Positions 18,823-26,459 of a stretch of DNA of 64,000 nt are shown here, piece after piece. The position numbers and the translations under genes are program-made. How positions within the stretch are numbered: the stretch's first letter is position 1; each line of letters begins with the position of its first letter. The notes below the pieces were generated by a model. The model did no database searches, had not been told where the DNA came from, and was given only the letters and a program-made list of their open reading frames with translations. This DNA comes from Kitasatospora arboriphila (GTDB lineage Bacteria; Actinomycetota; Actinomycetes; Mycobacteriales; Mycobacteriaceae): contig NZ_JNYV01000004.1 of the NCBI RefSeq assembly GCF_000717275.1, forward strand, positions 496,001 through 560,000, given 5' to 3'.

Positions 18823-20076
18823 ATGGCAATCACTGACATCAACGCGTATGCGCATCTGACCGAAGCCGACGTCGAGGCCCTCGGCAACGAGCTCGATGCA
18901 CTGCGACGCGAGATCGAATCCGACCGCGGCGAGCGCGATGCCAAGTATCTGCGGCGCACCATCGCCGCACAGCGGTTCCTGGAGGTCGGCGGTCGGCTGA
19001 CACTGCTGGGAAGCCGCAACCGGCTGCTGTGGCTCGGCGGAACGGCCATGCTCTCGGTTGCCAAGATCATCGAGAACATGGAACTCGGCCACAATGTCAT
19101 GCACGGCCAATGGGATTGGATGAACGACCCGGAGGTGCACTCCACGTCGTGGGAATGGGACATGGTGTGCGCTTCGACCCATTGGAAGCACTCGCACAAC
19201 TACATCCATCACAAGTACACGAATGTGGTCGGCATGGATCACGACGTGGGCTACCGGGTGCTGCGGGTGACGCGCGACGAACCGTGGCAGTGGAAGCACC
19301 TGCCCCAACCGTTCATCAACCTGTTCCTTGCTGCCACCTTCGAGTGGGGCATCGGTCTGCACGACTTGGAGATCCGCGAGTATCTGGCGGGGAACAAGCC
19401 GAAAGAGATTGCGGTCCCGCAGATCAAGGACTTCTCGAAGAAGGTCGCCAAGCAGCTGGCCAAGGACTACGTGATCTTCCCGCTGCTGTCGGGCAAGGCT
19501 GCTCGTCGTACCCTCACCGCCAATCTGACGGCCAACCTGGTTCGCAACTTCTGGGCGTACCTTGTCATCTTCTGTGGTCACTTCCCCGATGGCGCCGAGA
19601 AGTTCAACGAGGAAACGCTGATCGACGAGACGCACGGCCAGTGGTACCTGCGGCAGATGCTCGGCACCGCCAACTTCAATGCCGGCCCGGCGATGGCGTT
19701 CATGAGCGGCAACCTCTGCTACCAGATCGAACACCACCTCTTTCCTGATCTACCGTCGAATCGCTACGCCGAGATCGGTGTCCGGATCCGGGAGCTGTGC
19801 GAGAAATACGACCTGCCGTACACCACGGGGTCGTTGCCGAACCAGTACTGGTTGACGTTCCGCACCATCTGCAAGCTCGCGCTGCCCGACGGTCTGCTCG
19901 TCGACACCGCCGACGATGCTCCCGAAACCGCCTCGGAGAAGAAGTTCGCGGGCCTGCGCGGGGCAGCTGCGGTCAGTGGTCGACGGCTCGCCGCCGACAA
20001 GCGGGAGGGCCTCAAAACCGCTCTCGCCGAAGCGCGTTCACGGCGCAGGGCCCGCGCACAGCAGTCGCGCGCCTAG
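18823..20076 (+). CDS. Membrane fatty acyl-CoA desaturase, DesA3 type (copy 2)
   Basis: Second desaturase, 417 residues from ATG 18823 (AAGGAG at 18805-18810). By eye about two-thirds of residues match copy 1, with identical His clusters HNVMH, the second cluster HSHNYIHH, and QIEHH; the amphipathic N-terminus AYAHLTEADVEALG is also shared. The middle loop (residues ~160-225) and the C-terminus diverge most, which hints at a different chain length or position preference. No copy of the reductase/desaturase operator lies in front of it. Its stop codon overlaps the stop of convergent rsgA in a shared CTAG (20073-20076). Confidence 0.92.
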   Translation: MAITDINAYAHLTEADVEALGNELDALRREIESDRGERDAKYLRRTIAAQRFLEVGGRLTLLGSRNRLLWLGGTAMLSVAKIIENMELGHNVMHGQWDWMNDPEVHSTSWEWDMVCASTHWKHSHNYIHHKYTNVVGMDHDVGYRVLRVTRDEPWQWKHLPQPFINLFLAATFEWGIGLHDLEIREYLAGNKPKEIAVPQIKDFSKKVAKQLAKDYVIFPLLSGKAARRTLTANLTANLVRNFWAYLVIFCGHFPDGAEKFNEETLIDETHGQWYLRQMLGTANFNAGPAMAFMSGNLCYQIEHHLFPDLPSNRYAEIGVRIRELCEKYDLPYTTGSLPNQYWLTFRTICKLALPDGLLVDTADDAPETASEKKFAGLRGAAAVSGRRLAADKREGLKTALAEARSRRRARAQQSRA

Positions 20077-21065
20077 TCCCAGTGGTTGGCCACGCTCAGC
20101 GCGGCCAGTAGTTCGCGCACAGCCATGGCGCGGCGGTGATGCTGGCCCTCGAGCGCGTCCAGAGCGCATTCGGGGTCCGCGGGCGGACCGAGGTGGGTGC
20201 AACCACGGGGACAGGCCTCGATGGCGACGGCCAGGTCGTCGAAGGCCTTGATGACGTCCTCCGGGCCGATGTGGGCGAGCCCGAACGAGCGGATGCCGGG
20301 CGTGTCGACAACCCATCCGCCGCCGGGCAACGGCAGCACCACCGACTGTGTCGAGGTGTGCCGACCCTTGCCCACACCTGACACCACCGCGGTTGCGCGG
20401 TAGGCGTCGGGAACCAGTCTGTTCACAAGCGTGGATTTGCCGACGCCACTGTGCCCGATCAAAGCGGTCAGCTTGCCCTGCAACAGTTTCTGCGCGGGTT
20501 CGATGGGATCGTCCCGCCCGGCGATCAGAACCGGCAGGTCGAGGTCGGCGAACGCCGCCCGAAAGGATTGGGGGTCGGCCAGGTCCCCTTTGGTCAGGCA
20601 CAGTACCGGGGTGAGGCCGCCGACATAGGCTGCGGCCAAGGCGCGTTCGACGAATCCGGTGCGTGGCGGGGGGTCGGCGAGTGCGGTGACGATCAGCAGT
20701 TGCTCGGCGTTGGCCACCACGATGCGTTCGTACGGGTCGGTGTCATCGGCCGTGCGCCGCAACACAGTTCGTCGCGGCGCCACCCGGACGATGCGCGCCA
20801 GGGTGTCCGCCTTGCCGGAGAGGTCGCCCACCACCGAGACGTCGTCACCGACCACGATGGGGGTGCGGCCGAGTTCGCGCGCGCGCATGCAGACAACTCT
20901 GGTGTCGGGGTCGTCGGCGAGTACGCATCCCCACCGTCCGCGATCGACGGAGACCACCATGGCCGTCTCGGCATCCTCATGTGTCGGACGGGTCTTGGTG
21001 CGTGGCCGAGTGCCCCGGCCCGGGCGTACCCGGACATCGGTCTCGTCGTACTGCCGCTTGCTCAA
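20073..21065 (-). CDS. rsgA: Ribosome small-subunit GTPase RsgA
   Basis: Circularly permuted GTPase acting late in 30S maturation. I choose TTG 21065, whose last bases overlap the aroA stop (TTGA), giving 330 residues; the long open frame upstream is antisense-like and out of family. An Arg-rich N-terminus leads to an OB domain (~35-100). The permuted GTPase order is G4 (TKGD), G1 (GHSGVGKST), then G3 (DTPG). The C-terminal zinc region has C-x3-C-x-H and a later C (CPRGCTH...PEC). Coupling with aroA is conserved in M. tuberculosis. Confidence 0.93.
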   Translation of the reverse strand: MSKRQYDETDVRVRPGRGTRPRTKTRPTHEDAETAMVVSVDRGRWGCVLADDPDTRVVCMRARELGRTPIVVGDDVSVVGDLSGKADTLARIVRVAPRRTVLRRTADDTDPYERIVVANAEQLLIVTALADPPPRTGFVERALAAAYVGGLTPVLCLTKGDLADPQSFRAAFADLDLPVLIAGRDDPIEPAQKLLQGKLTALIGHSGVGKSTLVNRLVPDAYRATAVVSGVGKGRHTSTQSVVLPLPGGGWVVDTPGIRSFGLAHIGPEDVIKAFDDLAVAIEACPRGCTHLGPPADPECALDALEGQHHRRAMAVRELLAALSVANHWD

Positions 21066-22324
21066 GCGTTGATCATCCTCGCCCACATCGCCGGGAAGTC
21101 GGGGAGTGTCTTGGCGGTGGTGCCGATGTCGTCGACCGAGACGCCCTCGGTGACCAGACCGACAAGAGCGCCTGCAGTGGCCATCCGGTGATCGGCGTAC
21201 GCACGCCAGGTTCCGCCGTGCAGGGTTCTGGGCTCGATGACAAGACCGTCCGGGGTTTCGCTGCACCGCCCACCCAGCCGGTTGATCTCGGCGGTCAATG
21301 CCGCGAGGCGGTCGGTCTCGTGGCCCCGCAGATGGGCGATGCCGGAGAGTGTCGAAGGTCCTTCCGCGAGTGCGCACAGTGCGGCGACGGTCGGGGTCAG
21401 TTCGCCGACGGCGCTCATGTCCCACGAGATTCCTTGCAGCGCAGTGGGTCCGGTGATCGAGAGAACGCCGTCCTCGTTCTGGCTGCGGCACCCCATCGCC
21501 TCGAGGATCTGGACGATCACCGCCCCTGGCTGGGTGGTCGTCACCGGCCACCGGGGAACCGAGATCGTCCCGCCGGTGGCTGCAGCGGCGGCAAGGAAGG
21601 CCGCGGCGTTCGACAGGTCGGGCTCGATCTGCCAATCGACGGCGCGGACCGTGCCCGGTGCCACCTGCCAACGGTTCGCGGTCGAGACGTCCACCGCGAC
21701 ACCGGCTGTGGCCAGCATGTCGATCGTCATCGTGATGTGGGGGGTCGACGGGACAGGGTCACCGACGTGGAGGATCGTGAGCCCGTTGTCGAAGCGGGCC
21801 GCACTGAGCAGCAGGCCCGAGACGAACTGCGATGACGCCGACGCGTCGATGGTCACCTCGCCCCCGCGGACCGAACCGGTCCCGGTGATGGTGAACGGGA
21901 GGGAATCGCCCGCGACCTGGACACCGATGTCGCGCAGTGCCCCGAGGATGGTGTGCAGCGGCCGGCTGCGGGCCTGTTCGTCACCGTCGAACTCCACGGC
22001 GCCGTCCGCCTGGGCAGCCAGCGGAGGCACAAACCGCATGACCGTGCCGGCCAGCCCACAATCGACCTTTCCGCTGTGCATGGGCGCGGGGGTGATGGTG
22101 ATGGTGGCGGGATCGTCGGGATCGATGTCGACGCCGACACCGAGCTCGGCCAGCGCATCGAGCATCAGGTCGCTGTCACGGCTGCGGAGTGTGCCGGTCA
22201 GTGTCGACGGACCGTCGGCCTGCGCCGCCAGCACCAGTGCCCGGTTGGTGATCGACTTGCTGCCGGGGAGGCTGACAACGGCGTCGACGGGCGCGGGAGC
22301 GTGAGGGGCGTTCCATGCATTCAC
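21062..22324 (-). CDS. aroA: 3-phosphoshikimate 1-carboxyvinyltransferase (EPSP synthase)
   Basis: Sixth step of the shikimate pathway: shikimate-3-phosphate plus phosphoenolpyruvate gives EPSP, leading to aromatic amino acids, folate and menaquinone. The 420 residues have the substrate loop [16 protein letters not shown] near residues 19-34, the GLAGTVMRF signature at ~80-88 and the C-terminal [10 protein letters not shown] segment. The ATG start gives the usual family length. It overlaps rsgA by 4 nt and is divergent from the lipoprotein gene at 22458. Confidence 0.96.
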   Translation of the reverse strand: MNAWNAPHAPAPVDAVVSLPGSKSITNRALVLAAQADGPSTLTGTLRSRDSDLMLDALAELGVGVDIDPDDPATITITPAPMHSGKVDCGLAGTVMRFVPPLAAQADGAVEFDGDEQARSRPLHTILGALRDIGVQVAGDSLPFTITGTGSVRGGEVTIDASASSQFVSGLLLSAARFDNGLTILHVGDPVPSTPHITMTIDMLATAGVAVDVSTANRWQVAPGTVRAVDWQIEPDLSNAAAFLAAAAATGGTISVPRWPVTTTQPGAVIVQILEAMGCRSQNEDGVLSITGPTALQGISWDMSAVGELTPTVAALCALAEGPSTLSGIAHLRGHETDRLAALTAEINRLGGRCSETPDGLVIEPRTLHGGTWRAYADHRMATAGALVGLVTEGVSVDDIGTTAKTLPDFPAMWARMINA

Positions 22325-22457
22325 CCAGACAGTCTTTCATGCCTTCGCAGCAGGTCCGATGGTCCGAGGCGGCCTCGGGGCGCTGTGGGCCGAGGGTGGT
22401 CTGCCGAATAGCTGACAAGACGGGAATTTGGGGCCGTTTGCCCGCTATGTTCTTTCC

Positions 22458-23207
22458 ATGAACCTTCGCCCAACTCGCCCCGCCGCGCTCGTCGCACTAT
22501 GTGCCGCAGCCGTTTTGACCCTCTCGGCGTGCTCCGACGACTCGTCGGACAGTGCGGATCCGTCCGCGAGCGCGCAAACGTCCTCGAGTTCAGAGCCCAC
22601 GGCCGCCGAACTCGACGCCCGTGCCGAAGACCTGATGCTCCCCGAGTCGGAGTTCCCTGGCGGCGGCACGTATGTGGTCATGGACAAAGCCGCGATCGAA
22701 GCCGACAACGAGTCCGATCCCGAGGTCACGCCGACGGGCTGCGCGAACATCGCCGATGAGACCGACGCCAGCAAGCAATTTGACCGGGCGAAGGTCAAGT
22801 ACGACCTCGAAGACGGCAGCACCATCGAAACCCAGGTGATCCTCGGGCAGGACGGTTCCTTCGAGGAGCTGGAGAACGACATCGCCTCCTGTCCTGCGAT
22901 GACCATGCGCGACGACCTCCCGGACGGTTCGCAGTTGGTCGCCGAGATGGAGAACTCGCTCGAAGACCCCCAGGGCACCACCGTCCCGGCGAAGACCGTC
23001 GTGAGCACCGGCACCGCGACCGTGGGTGCCGATGCCTTGCCGCTGACCATCCGGTCAACCGGGGCCTACGTCGACGGCGTCACCGTTAGCGTCGACGTGA
23101 CGCTCATCGGAGAGGACGCCGGCAGTTGGGGCAGCGCCGACGAGGCGGCAGTGGTGGACCTCCTCAACAAGCAGATCGCCATCGTCCAGGACGCAGCCAA
23201 CGCCTGA
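22458..23207 (+). CDS. Putative lipoprotein of unknown function
   Basis: A 249-residue secreted lipoprotein starting at ATG 22458. A basic n-region and hydrophobic core end in lipobox LSAC, with C25 the acylated residue. A Ser/Thr/Asp-rich linker follows (~26-55). The mature part resembles the variable actinobacterial lipoproteins that carry two cysteines (one in GCANIAD, one in ASCPAM), perhaps disulfide-linked. I recognise no named family. A weak promoter-like TATGTT lies just before the start. Transcription ends at the hairpin at 23223-23259. Confidence 0.75.
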   Translation: MNLRPTRPAALVALCAAAVLTLSACSDDSSDSADPSASAQTSSSSEPTAAELDARAEDLMLPESEFPGGGTYVVMDKAAIEADNESDPEVTPTGCANIADETDASKQFDRAKVKYDLEDGSTIETQVILGQDGSFEELENDIASCPAMTMRDDLPDGSQLVAEMENSLEDPQGTTVPAKTVVSTGTATVGADALPLTIRSTGAYVDGVTVSVDVTLIGEDAGSWGSADEAAVVDLLNKQIAIVQDAANA

Positions 23208-23222
23208 TACCGACCGAACCGA

Positions 23223-23259
23223 CGCCCTCTCGACCTGTCGAGGGGGCGCTGGTGTTTTT
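23223..23259 (+). terminator. Intrinsic terminator after the lipoprotein gene
   Basis: CGCCCTCTCGAC (23223-23234) pairs with GTCGAGGGGGCG (23237-23248), 11 of 12 positions, with a minimal loop. CTGG and then TGTTTTT follow. This is the most classical terminator in the window. Confidence 0.8.
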
Positions 23260-23327
23260 GGTGCGGCCCGTGCCGGGACATGCGTCACTGCCGCGGTCGG
23301 CGCTCGCACGGGGGGATAATGGGTGGC

Positions 23328-24095
23328 ATGTGTGGGCGATACGCCACGACGGCGAGTACATCAGATCTGGTTGCCGCATTCGACGCTGCTCTGGCCGCCG
23401 AGGACGCGGCCAAACTCGACACTCCGTCCTACAACGTGGCTCCGACGACGACGGTCCCGACCGTTCTCGAACGGGCCGAACGGTCCGAGGCCGATCAGTC
23501 CCTCCGACGATCGGAGTCGGTCCATGCCACCGATGGCGACCCGGCCGTACAAAGGCAGTTGCGGGCACTTCGCTGGGGACTGGTGCCCAGTTGGGCCAAG
23601 GACCCGTCCATCGGCAGTCGGATGATCAACGCGCGATCGGAGACGCTGACCGAGAAGCCCTCGTTCAAACGGGCCGCCGCGAAACGCCGCTGCATCTTGC
23701 CGGCGGCCGGCTTCTTCGAGTGGACCAAGGGAGAGGACGGCAAGAAGCTGCCGTTCTTCATGCACGACCCCGACACCCCCATCCTCGGCTTCGCGGGTCT
23801 CTACGAACTGTGGCCCGACCCGGGCAAGGCCAAGGATGATCCGGACCGCTGGTTGTGGACCACGACGGTGATCACCCGTCCCGCGGCGGATGCGCTGGGC
23901 CACATCCACGACCGCACGCCGGTCATCGTGACCCCGGACATGCGCGACGACTGGCTGGACTGCTCGAGCGGCAAGGTCGATGTGGCCCGAGACCTGCTGG
24001 CGGCCCTGCCCGAGCCGCATCTGGTGCCGTACCGGGTGTCCACCGACGTGAACAACGTCCGCAACAATCGCGCGGATCTGATCCAGCCGCTCTGA
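23328..24095 (+). CDS. SRAP (YedK/HMCES) abasic-site-binding protein
   Basis: SOS-response-associated peptidase family protein. It forms a thiazolidine crosslink with abasic sites in single-stranded DNA and so protects them. I choose ATG 23328 because it puts the catalytic cysteine at position 2 (Met-Cys-Gly-Arg-Tyr); upstream in-frame ATG 23319 would bury it. Other active-site pieces are visible: the Asn in SYNVAPT, the Glu in GFFEW and the His in HDRTPVI. It is 255 residues, usual for the family. In M. tuberculosis the counterpart is Rv3226c, also next to aroA. No LexA box was found upstream. Confidence 0.93.
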   Translation: MCGRYATTASTSDLVAAFDAALAAEDAAKLDTPSYNVAPTTTVPTVLERAERSEADQSLRRSESVHATDGDPAVQRQLRALRWGLVPSWAKDPSIGSRMINARSETLTEKPSFKRAAAKRRCILPAAGFFEWTKGEDGKKLPFFMHDPDTPILGFAGLYELWPDPGKAKDDPDRWLWTTTVITRPAADALGHIHDRTPVIVTPDMRDDWLDCSSGKVDVARDLLAALPEPHLVPYRVSTDVNNVRNNRADLIQPL

Positions 24096-24142
24096 GGGTC
24101 CGCGCAGCACGGTTCCTCAACGCTTCGGCAGTCTCGGCGCTG

Positions 24143-24625
24143 TCAGGAAGTGATGTCTGCGACGACGGCGTCGGTGACGGTGATCAGGTCGGCGGGGGAC
24201 AGCTCGATCTCGAGGCCGCGTTTGCCCGCACTGCAGAACACCACGGGCCACAGCTCGGCCGTCTCGTCGACAACGGTGGGCAGCGGCCTGCGCTGACCGA
24301 TCGGTGACACCCCACCCAGGACATAGCCGGTGACCCGCATGACGTCCTTCGGCTCGGCCATCGCTGCTTTGCCGCCGAGCCCCAGGGCGGCAGCGGCGGC
24401 CTTGAGCGAGAGCCGCGTGGGAACGGGGATGACCGCCACGGCCAGCGCCCCGGCCACATCGAACACCAGCGTCTTGAAGATCTGGTCGGGTTCGGCGCCC
24501 ACCGCGTCGGTCATGAACGTGACGGCTTCAGGACCCCAGGCGCCGTCCGAACTCGCCGAATATTTGTGAACGCGGTGGTCGATGCCTGCGGTCTGCAGGG
24601 CCAGCAATGCCGAAGTCGCTGCCAT
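24143..24625 (-). CDS. ybaK: YbaK-family Cys-tRNA(Pro)/aminoacyl-tRNA deacylase
   Basis: Trans-editing enzyme that hydrolyses misacylated Cys-tRNA(Pro) or similar. The 160 residues start at ATG 24625 (MAATSALLALQ), the family's usual start; longer reading is unsupported. The YbaK/ProX fold is shown by FKTLVFDV, the conserved lysine in that strand, the Gly-rich loop GYVLGGVSPIGQ and the late FCSAGKRGLEIEL. The gene is divergent from sigH, with 164 nt between them. Confidence 0.9.
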   Translation of the reverse strand: MAATSALLALQTAGIDHRVHKYSASSDGAWGPEAVTFMTDAVGAEPDQIFKTLVFDVAGALAVAVIPVPTRLSLKAAAAALGLGGKAAMAEPKDVMRVTGYVLGGVSPIGQRRPLPTVVDETAELWPVVFCSAGKRGLEIELSPADLITVTDAVVADITS

Positions 24626-24740
24626 GGGGATCCATTGTCCTGCCCGAGATGGGTGTTCGGTCCGGCCACCCCGTTGTCGTGACGAGAGTGTCCTGAGAGC
24701 CACTGATAAAGCCCAGGGTGGGCGAAACCTGACGTCTTCC

Positions 24741-24766
24741 GGAACAAGGTGCGCGGTGATGGTGTT
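24741..24766 (+). promoter_or_regulatory. SigH-type promoter of sigH (autoregulation)
   Basis: GGAAC at 24741-24745 and GTT at 24764-24766 are separated by exactly 18 nt, matching the SigH/SigR consensus GGAAY-N18/19-GTT. Transcription should begin near 24773, leaving a ~17-nt leader with AAGGAGG (24777-24783) before GTG 24790. It implies that SigH drives its own gene. Confidence 0.8.
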
Positions 24767-24789
24767 CTTTACTGCGAAGGAGGTGTGGT

Positions 24790-25524
24790 GTGCACAGCAA
24801 CTCAGCAGATACCGGGTCGGTAGGCTTGCTCGACAGACCTGATTTTCCCGCAGGTCTCGAAGGGATTGTCGTGACCGAAGCCGAAACACCGGAAGAGCTC
24901 CCAGAGACCCCGGAAGAGCAGTACGCGCGATTCGAGCGCGATGCTCTGCCGTTGCTCGATCAGATGTACGGGGCCGCGCTGCGGATGACCCGTAATCCGG
25001 CCGACGCCGAAGATCTGGTGCAGGAAACGTATGTGAAGGCGTTCACCGCGTTCAAGTCGTTCCGCGCGGGGACCAACCTGAAGGCGTGGCTGTACCGGAT
25101 TCTCACCAACACGTACATCAACGGCTATCGCAAGAAGCAGCGACAGCCCGCGCAGTACCCGACCGACGAGATCACCGACTGGCAGCTGGCGGCCACCGCC
25201 GAGCACACGTCGGCAGGTCTGCGGTCGGCCGAGATCGAGGCGCTGGACGCCCTCCCGGACGACGACATCAAGGCAGCTCTGCAGGAGCTGCCCGAGGACT
25301 TCCGGATGGCCGTGTACTACGCGGACGTCGAAGGCCTGCCCTACAAGGAGATCGCCGAGATCATGGACACCCCGATCGGGACCGTGATGTCGCGACTGCA
25401 CCGGGGCCGTAAGCAATTGCGCAACCTGCTCGGCGACGTCGCTCGCGAGCGAGGATTCAACAGAGGAACTGGCGGCCGATCGGCCGGTGGCCGCAAGGGT
25501 CACGAACAGGAGGTTGCCGGATGA
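24790..25524 (+). CDS. sigH: ECF sigma factor SigH/SigR
   Basis: Group IV sigma factor for thiol-oxidative and heat stress. The 244 residues from GTG 24790 (AAGGAGG 6 nt upstream) comprise an extended, acidic ~50-residue N-terminus, sigma region 2 ([18 protein letters not shown] through [11 protein letters not shown]), a linker and region 4 with helix-turn-helix ([21 protein letters not shown]). A Gly/Arg-rich tail ends the protein. The stop overlaps the start of the anti-sigma gene (ATGA), ensuring balanced synthesis. A consensus SigH promoter lies just upstream. Confidence 0.95.
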   Translation: MHSNSADTGSVGLLDRPDFPAGLEGIVVTEAETPEELPETPEEQYARFERDALPLLDQMYGAALRMTRNPADAEDLVQETYVKAFTAFKSFRAGTNLKAWLYRILTNTYINGYRKKQRQPAQYPTDEITDWQLAATAEHTSAGLRSAEIEALDALPDDDIKAALQELPEDFRMAVYYADVEGLPYKEIAEIMDTPIGTVMSRLHRGRKQLRNLLGDVARERGFNRGTGGRSAGGRKGHEQEVAG

Positions 25525-25844
25525 GTACCGGGAATGCAGGCGATGGAGTGGGACGCGACGCGCGTGCCGACGAGGCCATCGACGAAAACGACCGGCTCGA
25601 CTGTTCGGCGGTGATCGCCGATGTCTGGCTGCTGCTCGACAACGAGTGCGACCAGAACGCGCGGGCGCGGCTTCAGACGCACATCGATTCGTGCGCGCCA
25701 TGCCTGGAGCACTACGGGATCGAAAAGCAGCTCAAGAGTCTGGTGAGCCGCAAGTGCGGTGGGGATCAGGCACCTGAAGGCCTGCGCGAACGCCTGACCC
25801 TGGAGATCCGCAAGACGGTCATCGTCCGCGAGACCCGCGGGTAG
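25521..25844 (+). CDS. rshA: Zinc-binding anti-sigma factor RshA/RsrA
   Basis: Binds and silences SigH in reducing conditions. Oxidation of its zinc-site thiols makes a disulfide, releasing zinc and SigH. The 107-residue protein carries the ZAS signature HIDSCAPC (H-x3-C-x2-C) near residues 54-61, an upstream cysteine at ~29 (LDCSAV) and a C-terminal cysteine (RKCGG). The 4-nt ATGA overlap with sigH fixes the start. Residues 1-25 are acidic and likely flexible. Confidence 0.94.
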   Translation: MSTGNAGDGVGRDARADEAIDENDRLDCSAVIADVWLLLDNECDQNARARLQTHIDSCAPCLEHYGIEKQLKSLVSRKCGGDQAPEGLRERLTLEIRKTVIVRETRG

Positions 25845-25872
25845 TTCCGCGACGCACGGCCCCCCAAGCAAA

Positions 25873-25942
25873 CGATCCACTTATCTGAAGACAGTCCGCC
25901 ATGCAAGCGGATCGTCCTCGGATAAGTGGATCGATTGTTTTT
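25873..25942 (+). terminator. Very long nested terminator after sigH-rshA
   Basis: CGATCCACTTATCTGAAGAC (25873-25892) pairs with 25914-25933 over 20 bp; the two mismatches are G-U compatible. A second stem TCCGC/GCGGA lies inside (25895-25911). Five T follow at 25938-25942. It separates sigH-rshA from convergent bL37. Confidence 0.85.
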
Positions 25943-25971
25943 CGGGCACTCTTCGATGAAGCGCCCAACGC

Positions 25972-26046
25972 TCAGGCGTTGGGGCGCTTACCGTGGTTGG
26001 CCGCGTTCTTCTTGCGGGCCCGCTTCTTACGTCCACGTTTTCCCAT
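25972..26046 (-). CDS. Ribosomal protein bL37 (24 residues)
   Basis: A tiny basic protein, 24 codons plus stop: MGKRGRKKRARKK at the start and NHGKRPNA at the end. This matches actinobacterial bL37, a small 50S component found in mycobacterial ribosome structures. An excellent ribosome binding site (AAAGGAGA, 6 nt spacing) precedes the ATG. It is easily missed because of its length. It is divergent from the biotinyl carrier gene and convergent with rshA, with the nested terminator between. Confidence 0.9.
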   Translation of the reverse strand: MGKRGRKKRARKKNAANHGKRPNA

Positions 26047-26161
26047 GACAGTCTCCTTTCGACAGCGCTCCATTGTGACACGAAGGGGGTCGCCGCCGAG
26101 AATCGCGGATGGTCTTCGTGCGATAGGTTGATACCGCAGAACATCAACTTGGGAGGACGGC

Positions 26162-26380
26162 ATGGCAGAAGAGGTCGTGGCAGAGATTGTGGCGAGCGTT
26201 CTCGAAGTGGTCGTCACCCCTGGTCAGGCGGTGGAAGCCGGTGACACCATCGTCCTCTTGGAGTCGATGAAGATGGAGATCCCGGTACTCGCCGAAGAGG
26301 CGGGCACGGTGACCGAGGTCAAGGTCAACGTCGGCGACGTGATCCAGGCCGGGCACCTCATCGCGGTCATCGACAACTGA
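26162..26380 (+). CDS. Biotinylated carrier protein TB7.3
   Basis: A free-standing biotinyl/lipoyl attachment domain of 72 residues, with the biotinylation motif ESMKM centred on K37 and the typical paired Gly turns (PGQAVEAGD, VNVGDVIQAG). In acyl-CoA carboxylases such a domain carries biotin between carboxylation and transfer sites. Which carboxylase this one serves, if any, is not known. The ATG has GGGAGG 7 nt upstream. It lies 79 nt before the histidine kinase gene, as with Rv3221c and Rv3220c in M. tuberculosis. Confidence 0.93.
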   Translation: MAEEVVAEIVASVLEVVVTPGQAVEAGDTIVLLESMKMEIPVLAEEAGTVTEVKVNVGDVIQAGHLIAVIDN

Positions 26381-26459
26381 CCGCCGATCTCGCGGTCGTG
26401 ATGTCGACCGACACTGACGTGCGCACCGCTCACACTCTGAACAAGCGGGGACTGTCCTG

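Noticed and set aside
21066..21671. Long N-terminal extension of rsgA across aroA
   Set aside because: It reads aroA out of frame; TTG 21065 gives the family length and an overlap with the aroA stop.
22423..22451. SigH-type promoter (GGAAT...GTT) before the lipoprotein gene
   Set aside because: The spacer is 21 nt, not 18-19, so it does not fit the SigH/SigR rule.
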